Below are positions 26,567 to 35,399 of a stretch of DNA of 64,000 nucleotides, piece after piece; the first letter of the stretch is position 1; each line of letters begins with the position of its first letter. The stretch lies in the NCBI RefSeq assembly GCF_000803065.1, contig NZ_JSXI01000079.1:1-64000 (forward strand), written 5' to 3'. Below the pieces are notes generated by a model that was not told where the DNA came from, made no database searches, and saw nothing but the letters and a program-made list of their open reading frames with translations. Origin of the DNA: Sphingomonas sp. ERG5. Its GTDB lineage: Bacteria; Pseudomonadota; Alphaproteobacteria; Sphingomonadales; Sphingomonadaceae. The position numbers were made by a program, and so were the translations under genes.

Positions 26567-26600
26567 GCGCCGTCATGGGCCGGCGCGGAGCGTCGGCCCA

Positions 26601-26658
26601 GGCCATTTCCCGGCGCGCGCGCGTCGCTCGGCCATTTCCCGGCGCGCGCGCGTCGCTC
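26601..26658. repeat. Two tandem copies of a 29-base unit
   Basis: The unit beginning GGCCATTTCCCGGCGCGCGC occurs twice, exactly, at 26601-26629 and 26630-26658. Each copy contains an alternating GC run. The repeat lies between the small secreted protein gene and the end of the HTH gene, in non-coding DNA. Confidence 0.85.
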
Positions 26659-26665
26659 GGCCTTG

Positions 26666-26938
26666 TCACTCGGCGAGCGCTCCCGCCGGCAGGGTCAGCA
26701 TGACCTGCTCGACCTCGATCTTCCATGTGGCCGCCAGTGCCGCGAGCTCAGCGCGCGACACAGGCGCGCCCCGATAGAGTTCGTCGAGGCGTGCATCGCT
26801 GATCCCGCTTTTTTGCGCCAACAGGCGGTACGGTATCGCCGACTGCAGGGCCCAGGCGAGCAACCAGGGCTCGCCCGTGGCGATCGCCTGAGCGACGGCC
26901 GGCAACGGATGCCAATGCGGACGCTCCACGCCGAACAT
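26666..26938 (-). CDS. Small HTH-like element protein
   Basis: Ninety residues beginning MFGVERPHWHPLPAVAQAIA. The centre (YRLLAQKSGISDARLDELYRG) reads as a helix-turn-helix, so it probably binds DNA. Its ATG overlaps the stop of the upstream 67-residue gene (TGATG), showing translational coupling. Likely part of the mobile-element backbone; no named family. Confidence 0.6.
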   Translation of the reverse strand: MFGVERPHWHPLPAVAQAIATGEPWLLAWALQSAIPYRLLAQKSGISDARLDELYRGAPVSRAELAALAATWKIEVEQVMLTLPAGALAE

Positions 26939-27141
26939 CAGGCGAGCTCGAAGAGCGGGAGCTGTTCGCCGCTCGCGGCATAGATGCCCCGCGCGCGACG
27001 CGCCGCATCGACCGCCTGGCGATAATGGACCGTCCCGACGCGTTCGGCTTCGTCGAAGCCGGTCGGCGCCCAATCCTCGCTCGGATAACAGGCATCGTAG
27101 ATCGCACGCGCCGACGCGCGCAGCAGCGGATCGTGCTGCAC
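26938..27141 (-). CDS. Small hypothetical protein coupled to the HTH gene
   Basis: Sixty-seven residues (MQHDPLLRASARAIYDACYP ... LPLFELA), acidic and helical, without membrane segments. It is coupled to the HTH gene by a TGATG overlap. The pair resembles a regulator with a small partner, but there is no evidence of a toxin. Confidence 0.55.
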   Translation of the reverse strand: MQHDPLLRASARAIYDACYPSEDWAPTGFDEAERVGTVHYRQAVDAARRARGIYAASGEQLPLFELA

Positions 27142-27337
27142 GATTCTTCTCCCTTATGGCTCGAATCGCCGTTTTGACCGGCGGATGGGAAGTGTAGAAC
27201 AAAGCAGGAACACATAGCAAGAGATCTTGTCCGGCCCCACACTTCGGCCTTGGTACTGGCGGCCGCGCGTCCGAGCAGCGCGTCAGCGCGCGAGGACGCC
27301 CCGGCCGAATTTTTTGACGATTATGCGGTTTACAAAC

Positions 27338-27637
27338 CTAGTCGCGTTCGGGGCCTATCGTGACCTCGATTATGCTGACTGAGTATCCGTGCTTTTTCAC
27401 CTCACGGAGCGACCTTTTGTCGGCACCTCCCTTGAACGTCCATCCGCTGGTGGCGACGGCTTTGACGAACTTCCACGGGGCGTACCGCTGAGGTAGGTTC
27501 GCGCCGGTTTGATCGATGGAGTATGCCATCGCGCCACCAGTGCCGGAAAACATGTACAGTGTATCAATCTGGCGGGCGCTCGCCGCAGTCAGGCTGAAAA
27601 GCGAGGCCGCGAGGATGGCGCGTACAGCGATGCTCAT
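27338..27637 (-). CDS. Small secreted hypothetical protein
   Basis: Ninety-nine residues with a signal peptide (about residues 1-20) and a mature basic domain. The DNA is visibly less GC-rich than the surroundings, suggesting separate acquisition with the next three small genes. No family recognised. Confidence 0.5.
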   Translation of the reverse strand: MSIAVRAILAASLFSLTAASARQIDTLYMFSGTGGAMAYSIDQTGANLPQRYAPWKFVKAVATSGWTFKGGADKRSLREVKKHGYSVSIIEVTIGPERD

Positions 27638-27690
27638 TCCGGCTTCTCCAGCGGCTTATACCTTGGTGATTACGTAGTTCACAAACCCGA

Positions 27691-27993
27691 TCACCAGCCG
27701 GGCATGTTTTCCGTGTCTTTGAGTAACTGAAAGATCACTGGCTTTGCGCGATACACTTCGTAGATCGCCTTACCGTCCTGAGTGACCGTGTCGCATCGCA
27801 ATTGCGTTTTCAACTTCATGGCTAAAGCAGGATCGCGGTTGGGATCGCGCTGAATGTCCCCGCAAGTGGCACGACGTTCAATAAACGTCGCGACATCCAG
27901 CGGCGCCGCTTCGATGCGAGTGTGCATCGCATCAGCCGCGTCGTCTTGGCCCATAGCCGGAGAAATCGCGGCGAGAAGCAATGCAAGCATCAT
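27691..27993 (-). CDS. Small secreted hypothetical protein
   Basis: One hundred residues with a short signal peptide (MMLALLLAAISPAMGQ) and a mature domain with two cysteines. Its start overlaps the stop of the 44-residue gene upstream by ATGA, so the two are coupled. No family recognised. Confidence 0.5.
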   Translation of the reverse strand: MMLALLLAAISPAMGQDDAADAMHTRIEAAPLDVATFIERRATCGDIQRDPNRDPALAMKLKTQLRCDTVTQDGKAIYEVYRAKPVIFQLLKDTENMPGW

Positions 27994-28124
27994 TCCGGCT
28001 TCTCGACCGGCTTGTGCTTCACGATCTTACGCAGCCTGTCATCGAAGCGGGCTTCGTCGTCGTCCGTTTCGAGGTCGCGCGCGGCTTCCCTGAACTTGTC
28101 GAGTTGGGTTTTGTCGTCAGACAT
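27990..28124 (-). CDS. 44-residue acidic/basic small protein
   Basis: A short gene: MSDDKTQLDKFREAARDLET, then an acidic run and a basic tail ending KPVEKPE. Codon use and the ATGA overlap with the following secreted-protein gene support it as real. It has no membrane segment; function unknown. Confidence 0.5.
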   Translation of the reverse strand: MSDDKTQLDKFREAARDLETDDDEARFDDRLRKIVKHKPVEKPE

Positions 28125-28335
28125 GGATACTGATCGCCTTCAAATAGTCTTGCCTCGTCGCCTGGCCTAGTTTTCGGCTTCGACACACAAACGCAATCTT
28201 GTTTCTGTGTTTTGGACCGGTGGTTTTCTCGTCGGTGGCAACGATCGCAGATTGAAATTTGCCAACCGCGATCAAAAACGGGCCGGCGGAATTGACTGCC
28301 CCAATTTGCCGGAACAAGCCCGCATGAGATGCCAT
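28117..28335 (-). CDS. Doubtful small ORF
   Basis: A 72-residue frame ending ALKAISIHV-like (DYLKAISIHV), overlapping the next gene start by eight bases. The low GC content matches neighbouring small genes, but no ribosome-binding site or family supports it. Confidence 0.25.
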   Translation of the reverse strand: MASHAGLFRQIGAVNSAGPFLIAVGKFQSAIVATDEKTTGPKHRNKIAFVCRSRKLGQATRQDYLKAISIHV

Positions 28336-28375
28336 GATGGCCTGACGTCAGTAGAACAAGCGGCCCGCACGGCGC

Positions 28376-28720
28376 TCAGCGTCCGCGCAATTCGTCGCAG
28401 ATCCCATCGAACAAGTCGAAGAAGCGGCGTTCGAGTTCGCCTTCGCTCAAGCCGAACGCGGCGATCGCGCGGGGCAGGCCCAGCACCATCGCTGCCGCAC
28501 GGGCGTCGGCGAGATAACGCGGATCGAGGTCGCGCGCGGTCGCCAGATCGCCGGCATTGCGCATGCTATAGTCGGCGACCCGGAAGCCGTGGATCAGCCG
28601 GTCGCGCGGGACCAGCGCATCGACCCCATGGGCGCGCTTCTTCTCGATGATGTCGTGACCGGCATCGATCAACCAGGTCTGGTTATCGAGTGCCGACGGC
28701 GGCGAATCCCCCTTGTCCAT
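28376..28720 (-). CDS. Hypothetical element protein
   Basis: A 114-residue helical protein (LIDAGHDIIEKKRAHGVDAL, ... ELERRFFDLFDGICDELRG). It has the codon use and strand of the ParB/ArdC block and lies just downstream of it, as in other alphaproteobacterial elements. Function unknown. Confidence 0.6.
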   Translation of the reverse strand: MDKGDSPPSALDNQTWLIDAGHDIIEKKRAHGVDALVPRDRLIHGFRVADYSMRNAGDLATARDLDPRYLADARAAAMVLGLPRAIAAFGLSEGELERRFFDLFDGICDELRGR

Positions 28721-28895
28721 TGGCCACCGCTAGCGCGACCGGCGCGGCGACGCCACGCCTGTCATGGCAAAAAATTCCGCGCGCCCGCGCCCCGTCAGGG
28801 GCGCGGGCGCGCGGCGGGATTTCAAGGGTCCGAACCGGGGCCAGCCGTGTCGCGGTACCGCGCGGGGGATGATCCCCCGCGCGTGCCCCATCGCC

Positions 28896-30734
28896 TCAGG
28901 CGGCGAGCGCCTCGGGGCTGTCGAAATTGTCGTTACTGCCATGCTCCTCTCCGCCCTCATCCGGGTCCGGCGGCAGCGCCGCGCCCTCCGGCGCGGTCGG
29001 ATCGGGATCGTCATCATGTCGGGCGGCGGCAAGCCGGGCGCTTGCCGCCACGGTGCCGACGCCGCCGCGCGCGGTATAGGTGGCGGGCGGGAACGCCATC
29101 CATTTCGGGACCCAGCGCTCGACTTTCGCCCGGCCGCCCGCCCCATCGAGATGGTCGGTGACGATCCGTTTCAGGGTCTTGCCCTTCTCGCCCAGATTGG
29201 CCTGTGCGACCGTCTCGCCCGCGACCTCGGCCACCATCGCCGACAGCACCTCCTTGTCGCGGATGAGGTCGAAGAAGGCGGGATCAGCCTGCCACCAGCG
29301 TGCCATGTCGAGCCCGAGCGTCTGCCCGACCGCCTCGACCGCCGCACTGCCCGAGGCCAGCGTCTCGCCCATCGCGACCGCGATCACGTCCATCACGCCA
29401 GTATCGGGCAAGTCGAGCAGGCGCAGAAGCAGGCGGACCAGCATGGTGTCGTCGCGATCGCCGCCGGTCACCGTGGCGCGCTCGGGGTCCAGATCGAGCA
29501 GCGCCAGCACCGCACGGCGGCGTTCGTCGAACCGCACTTCGCCAAGGCCGGTCGCGACGCTGTCGCGCGTCGCATCGTCACACGACGCCTGTGGTTCGCG
29601 CCGCACCGTCCACAGCGGCGAACCGACGATCAGATGGGCGACCGTCAGGCGCAGCGCGACGCCGGGATGGCCGGTCAGTGCGGCGCGGACGGCGGCGTGA
29701 CGGTGCAGGTCGATATAGGTCTGCATCGCCGAGGTGACCTCGGGACGCTTCGGCGTCTCGCCCGTCACGCCGGTACGCCGCGCGGCGCGTTCGACCTCCC
29801 GCCTGCCGATATAGCCCTCGTGGAAGCTCACCTCGCCACTCGATCGGACATCGATATAGACGCGCCCGCCCTTGCGCTTGCCCGCCTTCTCATAGTCCCA
29901 TGCGTGGAACTGCCCGGACGGTGGCACGATCACCGCGTCGGGCCAGCCCGCTTCGAGATATTGGATCCGGCGCGCCTCGATCGCATCATGCTGCGCGGTC
30001 CAGAACGCATCGGCGTCGGCGAAATAGCGATCCTCGCCGAACAGATCGGCGATGGTGACAAGGCCGCTGGCCGCGACATCGAACAGCGCATGCCGGACCG
30101 GGATCGACTGTCCGCCAAACAGCCATGCCTTTAACTGGTGACCGGTCGGACAAGAGGCGGTGTCGTCATCGGCCAGCGCGAGCCATGTTTTTTGCTGGCT
30201 CTTGCTCGCCAACGTCAGGTGACGGACCGTCGCGCGGTCGATCTCTTCCTTCGCATACATCGCACGGATGCGCGGCAGCAGATTGCCGAGCGCGAGGACG
30301 CGTTTGACGGTCAGATCGGGCAAGGCGAAAGTCGCGGCGATGTCCTCGACCTTGCGCCCTTCCCGCACCAGCCGGGTGAAGGTTTCCCATTGTGTGACCT
30401 CGTCGGGATCGAGCCGCGCAATATTCTCGATCAGCGACGCTTCGATTGCATCGGCATCATCGATCGTGTCGAGGATCGCGCAGGGCATCGGCTCCGACTC
30501 ATCGCCCGCCGCGCGGCGCTCCTCGGCAACGATCATCGCCGCGGTGAAGCGCCGCCACCCGGCGACGATCTCGAAGCTGTCCGGCGCACAGTTCGGCCGA
30601 ACGATCACCGGCTGGAGGACGCCACGTTTGCGGACACTGGGAAGAAGGTCCGACACATCAGGCGGCTTCTTGGCAGAACGCATATTGGCGCGGCTCACGC
30701 AAAGCTTGTCGAGCGGGATAAAATCGAGTTTCAT
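28896..30734 (-). CDS. Large ParB-like nuclease-domain protein
   Basis: About 612 residues from ATG 30734 (MKLDFIPLDKLCVSRANMR). The N-terminal ParB/Srx nuclease-like domain shows VLQPVIVRP, GWRRFTAA and the SLIENIARLDPDEVTQW block, followed by a helix-turn-helix (KVEDIAATFALPDLTVKRVL). The long C-terminal half is typical of plasmid and integrative-element ParB-like proteins that serve maintenance or regulation and have no ParA partner beside them. A strong hairpin lies in its 5' leader. The frame upstream of 30734 was not used. Confidence 0.85.
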   Translation of the reverse strand: MKLDFIPLDKLCVSRANMRSAKKPPDVSDLLPSVRKRGVLQPVIVRPNCAPDSFEIVAGWRRFTAAMIVAEERRAAGDESEPMPCAILDTIDDADAIEASLIENIARLDPDEVTQWETFTRLVREGRKVEDIAATFALPDLTVKRVLALGNLLPRIRAMYAKEEIDRATVRHLTLASKSQQKTWLALADDDTASCPTGHQLKAWLFGGQSIPVRHALFDVAASGLVTIADLFGEDRYFADADAFWTAQHDAIEARRIQYLEAGWPDAVIVPPSGQFHAWDYEKAGKRKGGRVYIDVRSSGEVSFHEGYIGRREVERAARRTGVTGETPKRPEVTSAMQTYIDLHRHAAVRAALTGHPGVALRLTVAHLIVGSPLWTVRREPQASCDDATRDSVATGLGEVRFDERRRAVLALLDLDPERATVTGGDRDDTMLVRLLLRLLDLPDTGVMDVIAVAMGETLASGSAAVEAVGQTLGLDMARWWQADPAFFDLIRDKEVLSAMVAEVAGETVAQANLGEKGKTLKRIVTDHLDGAGGRAKVERWVPKWMAFPPATYTARGGVGTVAASARLAAARHDDDPDPTAPEGAALPPDPDEGGEEHGSNDNFDSPEALAA

Positions 30735-30754
30735 GGGGATACTCCTTGTGAGTG

Positions 30755-30791
30755 CCGGCCCCGTCCATCGTTGGACACTTGGCGGGGCCGG
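30755..30791 (-). promoter_or_regulatory. Hairpin in the parB-like 5' leader
   Basis: A perfect nine-base-pair stem (CCGGCCCCG / CGGGGCCGG on the plus strand) closes a 19-base loop containing GTTGGAC. It begins about 21 bases upstream of the parB-like start. A homologous hairpin with a compensating base-pair change occurs at 48631-48668. It may be an attenuator, a protein-binding site or an RNA regulatory element. Confidence 0.6.
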
Positions 30792-30819
30792 TTTGGGGGC
30801 GGCGAAAACGCGCCGCGCG

Positions 30820-31242
30820 TCATCCGCCTGCGGGCGGAAGTTCGTTGCCGGATGGGGGCTCGGGCCTGCGACGAAGTTCGGCTTCGGCGCTGATGATCGA
30901 GCCTGTCCGCCGCGCGACATCGGCCCAGACCGACAGCGGGCACATCGCTATGAAATGCTCGTCGCGTTCGATGAACAGGCCGAAGGACAAGCGCACGCAG
31001 GCGATTTCGCGGAGCGAGAAGGACCCGAGTTCCGGACATCCGAAGCCAAGGTCGGCCAGTCCGAACAGCGTATCGTCGTCATCGTAAAGCTCGGTCGCGA
31101 TCCATGTCGCCGCACCCATCGGATTGAAGAATTTGACCAGCGGCAACGGGTCGGGTTCGCGCCGCCTGTCGCGCACGGCGATGCAGCGCGCGACGTCATT
31201 CGCGCGCAACGCGGCGCGCAATTCGGGGGTGAGCAGGATCAT
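30820..31242 (-). CDS. DUF2958 protein
   Basis: A 140-residue protein beginning MILLTPELRAALRAND with the FFNPMGAATWIATEL and FGLADLGFGCPELG blocks characteristic of DUF2958. These proteins accompany ArdC-type and ParB-like genes on mobile elements. The start overlaps the end of the ArdC gene by four bases. Role unknown. Confidence 0.85.
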   Translation of the reverse strand: MILLTPELRAALRANDVARCIAVRDRRREPDPLPLVKFFNPMGAATWIATELYDDDDTLFGLADLGFGCPELGSFSLREIACVRLSFGLFIERDEHFIAMCPLSVWADVARRTGSIISAEAELRRRPEPPSGNELPPAGG

Positions 31243-32246
31243 GCCACCCTCCCCTGTTCGTACTCGCTGGTCTTCGCCGCGTCATGGCGGACCAACAGCC
31301 AGTCGGCGGCCTTGCTCGCCTGACTGGCGGCCCGGAAGATGGCGCGACTGTCTTCGCGCAACAGGTCGAGCCAGTGGCCGAGATAATCGGCATGGCGGAC
31401 GGTCGGCACGATGCCGAGCGCTGCGCACAGAAAGGCGCTGCCCATCTCGGCGACCAGCTCTTCGCGGGCATAATGTTTGCCGCCGACACCGTTCATCAGC
31501 TTGCGGTCGAGCCGCGACACATGCCCGGTCGCGTGGGTCAGTTCGTGAAGGCAGGTCCTGTAATAATCGATCTGCGCGAAAAAGGCCGGTTGCGGCGGCA
31601 CCTGCACATAGTCGAGCGACGGCACGTAAAAGGCCTCATCGCCGCCGATCCGGAAATCCACGCCCGACGCGGCAATCACATTTTCCGCGACAGACACGAC
31701 CTCGCGCTCGGCAAGCGGCGCGGGATCGGCCGCAAGGCCGGGGCGCAATCCGTCGCACTGCGCGACATTGAACACGGTAAACCGCTTGAGAAAGGCGATG
31801 GCCTTGGCTCGGGGGGTATCGCTTCCCCGGCGCGATCCCCGTTCCCCTTCGCCCTCGCCCGTCGCATGAGCGCGCTCCTTCCCGGCATTGGGTGTGAAGC
31901 GGTCGGCATAGACCACGGTCACGCCGCGCTCGCCCTTGCGGACACTGCCGCCCGCGTCCAATGCCTGCCGAAAGGTCAGCCATGATTGTGACGGCCAGCC
32001 ACATTCGATCACCGCGCCCCACAGGATGAGGATGTTGACGCCGCTATAGGTGCGGCCGGTAAGTGCGTTTCGCGGCAAACCCGGCGCGGCGGTGCCGACG
32101 CTGCCCCAAGGCTGGACCCAGGGCACGCGGCCCGCCTCCAGTTCGCAAATGATGCGGCTGGTCACGTCATCGTAGAGAGTGGCGCGCTGGGCGGAGCTTT
32201 CCCCTCCCTCCTCACGACGCGCGCGGCGGCTGCCGGTCTGGCGCAT
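31239..32246 (-). CDS. ardC: ArdC-type antirestriction/zincin protein
   Basis: About 335 residues. The N-terminal ssDNA-binding domain is recognisable (YDDVTSRIICELEAGRVPWV, TGRTYSGVNILILW). The C-terminal metallopeptidase carries the zinc motif HELTHATGH and a downstream EELVAEMGSAFL. ArdC proteins protect incoming conjugative DNA from restriction. ATG 32246 (MRQTGSRRAR) is the natural start; upstream reading has no homology. It is coupled to the DUF2958 gene by a four-base overlap. Confidence 0.88.
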   Translation of the reverse strand: MRQTGSRRARREEGGESSAQRATLYDDVTSRIICELEAGRVPWVQPWGSVGTAAPGLPRNALTGRTYSGVNILILWGAVIECGWPSQSWLTFRQALDAGGSVRKGERGVTVVYADRFTPNAGKERAHATGEGEGERGSRRGSDTPRAKAIAFLKRFTVFNVAQCDGLRPGLAADPAPLAEREVVSVAENVIAASGVDFRIGGDEAFYVPSLDYVQVPPQPAFFAQIDYYRTCLHELTHATGHVSRLDRKLMNGVGGKHYAREELVAEMGSAFLCAALGIVPTVRHADYLGHWLDLLREDSRAIFRAASQASKAADWLLVRHDAAKTSEYEQGRVA

Positions 32247-32683
32247 GGCGATCCTCCTGCCCGACCCAAAAACCCATACGGGCTTCCCCCGGAGTGGGGG
32301 TGGGCGGCGACTTGCGACCTGCCGGGCGCGGCCAGGAGGCGGCCCGCATCCGCAGGACCGCAATGCAATGGAGGAGCCGGCGCAGCCGGCTTGCGGGACG
32401 CCGGGCCGCGCCCAGAAGGACGCGCCGCCCATCACCGCGACGGCGGGAAGGCCCCGCAGAAACGCCGCCGCGCCCAAGGCGCGGCGTCCGGCGCACTCAG
32501 CGCCAGGGATCGTTACCGACAGGCCGGGACGTGAAGCGGCCCGACGACGCGGGCCGCAGAGCCCGGTCGCGCCCGACGGCGCGAGGCGTCATGCCCTCGG
32601 CGTCAGTCAAATCGGCCCGGATCACGCTCGCTCCAGTGATCGCCCCGCTGGTCAAGCCAAACAAAATATCCGATCTGACCGAA
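32247..32683. other. Divergent intergenic region
   Basis: About 437 GC-rich bases between the ArdC start and the SNase-like gene. It should hold divergent promoters. I see no reliable -35/-10 pair, repeat or RNA gene. Confidence 0.4.
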
Positions 32684-33055
32684 ATGATTCTCGCCATTAT
32701 GACCGCCGTCGCCATTACCGGCTGTGTCGCCACCGACGGCGACAGCCTGCGCTGCGGCCCCGAACGCATCCGCCTGCTCGGTATCGACGCACCCGAGATG
32801 GGCCGCTGCCAGCCCGGACGGCACTGCGCGCCAGGAGACCCGATCGCCAGCCGCGACAATCTGCGCCGGCTCGCCAGCCGCGGCCCGGTCCGGATCGATC
32901 GGGTCGGCACGGATCGCTACGGCCGGACCATCGCGGTGGTCTATGCCGGCGGGCTCGACCTGTCCTGCGCACAACTCAAGGCCGGACAGGCGATCTACCG
33001 GCGCGACTGGGACAATGGCCTGCGGATCGGCCGCACCTGCGACCGGATCCGATAG
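32684..33055 (+). CDS. SNase-like thermonuclease lipoprotein
   Basis: A 123-residue SNase-fold protein. The N-terminus MILAIMTAVAITGC carries a possible lipobox (ITGC). The fold follows: DGDSLRCGPERIRLLGIDAP, TDRYGRTIAVVY with the active-site Arg, and LSCAQLKAGQAIYRRDW. It is intact compared with the broken copy at 25800-26223. Such small nucleases are common next to ArdC/ParB-like genes on sphingomonad elements. The start is uncertain because the frame extends far upstream. Confidence 0.75.
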   Translation: MILAIMTAVAITGCVATDGDSLRCGPERIRLLGIDAPEMGRCQPGRHCAPGDPIASRDNLRRLASRGPVRIDRVGTDRYGRTIAVVYAGGLDLSCAQLKAGQAIYRRDWDNGLRIGRTCDRIR

Positions 33056-33477
33056 GCGCTCCAATTCAACCCACGGGCGCCGCAGGCGCCCAACAAGATT
33101 ACGCACCCTTGGCGAAAGCCGCCGGCGCGGCGGCGTGCGCGCGGGCCTGTGGGCCAGCCGCCGCCGTGCCCCCGGCTCCGAGCCAAGCGGGCATGCGCGG
33201 GCCAAGAACAACGCGCGACCTCTGGCGGTACTCACCGCCAGTGCGCGCTCATCCTGCCCGCGCTCCGCAGCCATCGCCCCCGCCGGGCGATGCCTCGCAC
33301 CGTCCGAAGGGCGGCGCGAGCGCAGCACCGATGCGCCCGTGCGCCGCGTCTTCCACATGACCTTGTCAGTCCCCCACCCGATGTCCAATAGGTCCGGTCA
33401 GATAAGCGCGAGCGGAACGATGGCGTCTATGTCGATCATTGCGCCTTTTGAAGAGAGTGCCCGTTCAGGAATTCGAT
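33056..33477. other. Intergenic stretch, nothing recognised
   Basis: About 420 GC-rich bases. A short inverted repeat near 33075 (GGGCGCCGCAGGCGCC) directly after the SNase gene could act as a terminator stem. No other element is seen. It is a possible end of the element backbone. Confidence 0.4.
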
Positions 33478-33843
33478 ATGGCTGAGGTAAGAGCAATCCA
33501 CGAACGGGTGATCGAACTCGCAACACTGGGCGACGCGGCCTGGTTCGAGAATAATCCCGACCGCCGTATTCGCATTCGCAATGCGGTGGCCATGGAATTC
33601 AATGAAGACATCGGCTCGCCGCCGCCCGGCATGCTGGTGCGGACGCTCGTGCTGGAAGCGCAAGCGGGTGTGCGACTGCGCCAGCCCGTCGCCATTCTCG
33701 CAAGCGTTGCGATTGACGAACTGGGCGACGAGGCGCTTTTCACGCTTTTCATGCAGGTTGCGCCACCTGATGCAAAGAATGTGTTGAAGAAATTGCGGGA
33801 CGCGAAAGTGTCAGGCGCTCCCAAGCCGGCCTCGAGCCGCTGA
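33478..33843 (+). CDS. Hypothetical cytoplasmic protein
   Basis: A 121-residue protein starting MAEVRAIHERVIELATLGDA, with no membrane segment and even, coherent composition. It mentions no known motif; the central part (DRRIRIRNAVAMEFNED) is basic then acidic. I do not recognise the family. Confidence 0.55.
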   Translation: MAEVRAIHERVIELATLGDAAWFENNPDRRIRIRNAVAMEFNEDIGSPPPGMLVRTLVLEAQAGVRLRQPVAILASVAIDELGDEALFTLFMQVAPPDAKNVLKKLRDAKVSGAPKPASSR

Positions 33844-34034
33844 GTCCTGTCGATCGGTTATTTGGTGACAGTCGCCCTGGCGGCGGATTGCGGTGGATGT
33901 ACTGAGCGGCTGAGGACGTGCGAGCCGCGCCGATTCTGTGCATCTTTCCGGGGCCGAATCGAGGTCACGTGGCATAGGGTGTCGATTGGCCGGACATTGC
34001 TCTGCTCCGCCTGCCGAAAGAGTAAGCTGGCTTG

Positions 34035-34199
<165 letters not shown>

Positions 34200-34241
34200 T
34201 GCTGACCTCCGTGCAGAGCATGGTCAGTGCTGACCAGATCA

Positions 34242-34409
34242 CTAGCCATTCGAGTCTTGCAATGTATTTCCGTTTTGCACGCGGCGTTCATATTCCCACG
34301 CCAATCGTCGGTGGGTGATCGCAATCGCCGGGTCTGAGCATCGCTCAGCCATCTGGTGTTCTTTTTCCGCGCGCCTGGCAAAATATGTCCTGTCATCCCG
34401 TGGTGACAT
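34242..34409 (-). CDS. Small conserved hypothetical protein
   Basis: Fifty-five residues (MSPRDDRTYFARRAEKEHQM ...). The composition YFARRAE..., MAERC, LAWEYERRV resembles small helical proteins common in sphingomonads that often precede unrelated genes. GGAGG lies five bases before the ATG at 34409. Confidence 0.6.
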   Translation of the reverse strand: MSPRDDRTYFARRAEKEHQMAERCSDPAIAITHRRLAWEYERRVQNGNTLQDSNG

Positions 34410-34504
34410 CTCGACCTCCGACAAGCCTCCCGCTTCAGCGAGTCGAAACCATAACGACTAAATTTGGTTCCGCATTATCCTGGGTTAGGATCGTCGCCGG
34501 CGCA

Positions 34505-34723
34505 TTACGGCGAACCCAACACCGCATAGTGAACCCAGTGGTCCACCAAAATCCGTTCCAGAACGCGGCATTCAATAAGTGCCGGCATCTGCTCCTTGCC
34601 GAACCAATAGGAGACGTCCCCGTCCTCTCGCACCTCCTTATAGATGGGCGCGATCATCGCTTCATTGAACAGTGCTTCAACATCGCGTTGATGCTGGGAC
34701 TTGATCCGGACTCGCGCGCCCAT
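34505..34723 (-). CDS. Small hypothetical protein
   Basis: About 72 residues: MGARVRIKSQHQRDVEALFN, then APIYKEVREDGDVSYWFGKE and a helical end. It overlaps the 3' part of the frameshifted MCNLYN gene. There is no clear ribosome-binding site. Probably real, family unknown. Confidence 0.4.
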   Translation of the reverse strand: MGARVRIKSQHQRDVEALFNEAMIAPIYKEVREDGDVSYWFGKEQMPALIECRVLERILVDHWVHYAVLGSP

Positions 34724-34878
34724 GCGTGGTCCAGGCGGCCTGGCTCTTGGCTCGCTCACCCCGCTTCCCCAGCGTGGCATAATCCTTCTCGACGGAGAGT
34801 TGTTTGTGCCAGTCCCCGGCCACCTTGAAATATTCGGCATTCTTCGCACGCGGTGCGCAGATTATAGAGGTTACACAT
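34677..34878 (-). pseudogene. Frameshifted MCNLYN-type small protein
   Basis: The ATG at 34878 begins MCNLYNLRTA, an N-terminus like SOS-response-associated peptidases. Reading then shifts: with one extra base near 34849 removed, the frame continues KNAEYFKVAGDWHKQLS through a lysine-rich region to a stop at 34677. The start is coupled to the upstream DUF6961-like gene through an ATGTGTAA overlap. Either a single-base insertion or a sequencing error has broken the gene. Confidence 0.5.
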
Positions 34879-35053
34879 CAGCGCCTCGCAATTGGTCGAT
34901 CCTCGCCGCGATGTCCTTCCATCGCGCAACTCCAGCGATATCGCCAGCCAAGGCGAGCGCGGCGATCCGCTCGGCAATGAAAGCTGGCGCACGATCGCCG
35001 TGCTGCCGCTCGACGGCCAGCGCTTCGGCCCAACGTTCCCGGTCTGGCGTCAA
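34871..35053 (-). CDS. DUF6961-like small protein
   Basis: About 60 residues with the block ERWAEALAVERQHGDRAPAF, then IAERIAALALAGDIAGVARW, matching small sphingomonad proteins of the DUF6961 type as I recall. The TTG at 35053 follows GCGGAG at a good distance; the frame is open to 35239. Its stop overlaps the next start. Function unknown. Confidence 0.5.
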   Translation of the reverse strand: MTPDRERWAEALAVERQHGDRAPAFIAERIAALALAGDIAGVARWKDIAARIDQLRGADV

Positions 35054-35399
35054 GGGTATATGCTCCGCTATTGTTCTAATCCCAAGTCGTTTGGGACGAG
35101 AGGCTATGGCATAGGATGCTACCGCATTTGAAGGCGATTGGTGGCTCCTGAGAAGGGAATCCGACTTTAGCGCACTGAATCGAACGCGCCGGATCCGCTT
35201 ATGAACAAAGCACAGCCCGGAAACATGATCCGGTGTCATCTCGGCGAGATGCGCGCGCCAAGCTACACAGCATTATCCTTCCCGCGACAGGCCCCGTCGG
35301 CGCGGGAGATGATGCCGGACGGGATTTCGAGACCTCCAAAAGCACAATCGCGCCCGCGATGCGCGCGATCCGGGATGAACGAAACTCGGGATCGCGGCG

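Noticed and set aside
28764..30134. Long plus-strand frame of 456 codons
   Set aside because: Antisense shadow of the parB-like gene, which has clear domain motifs.
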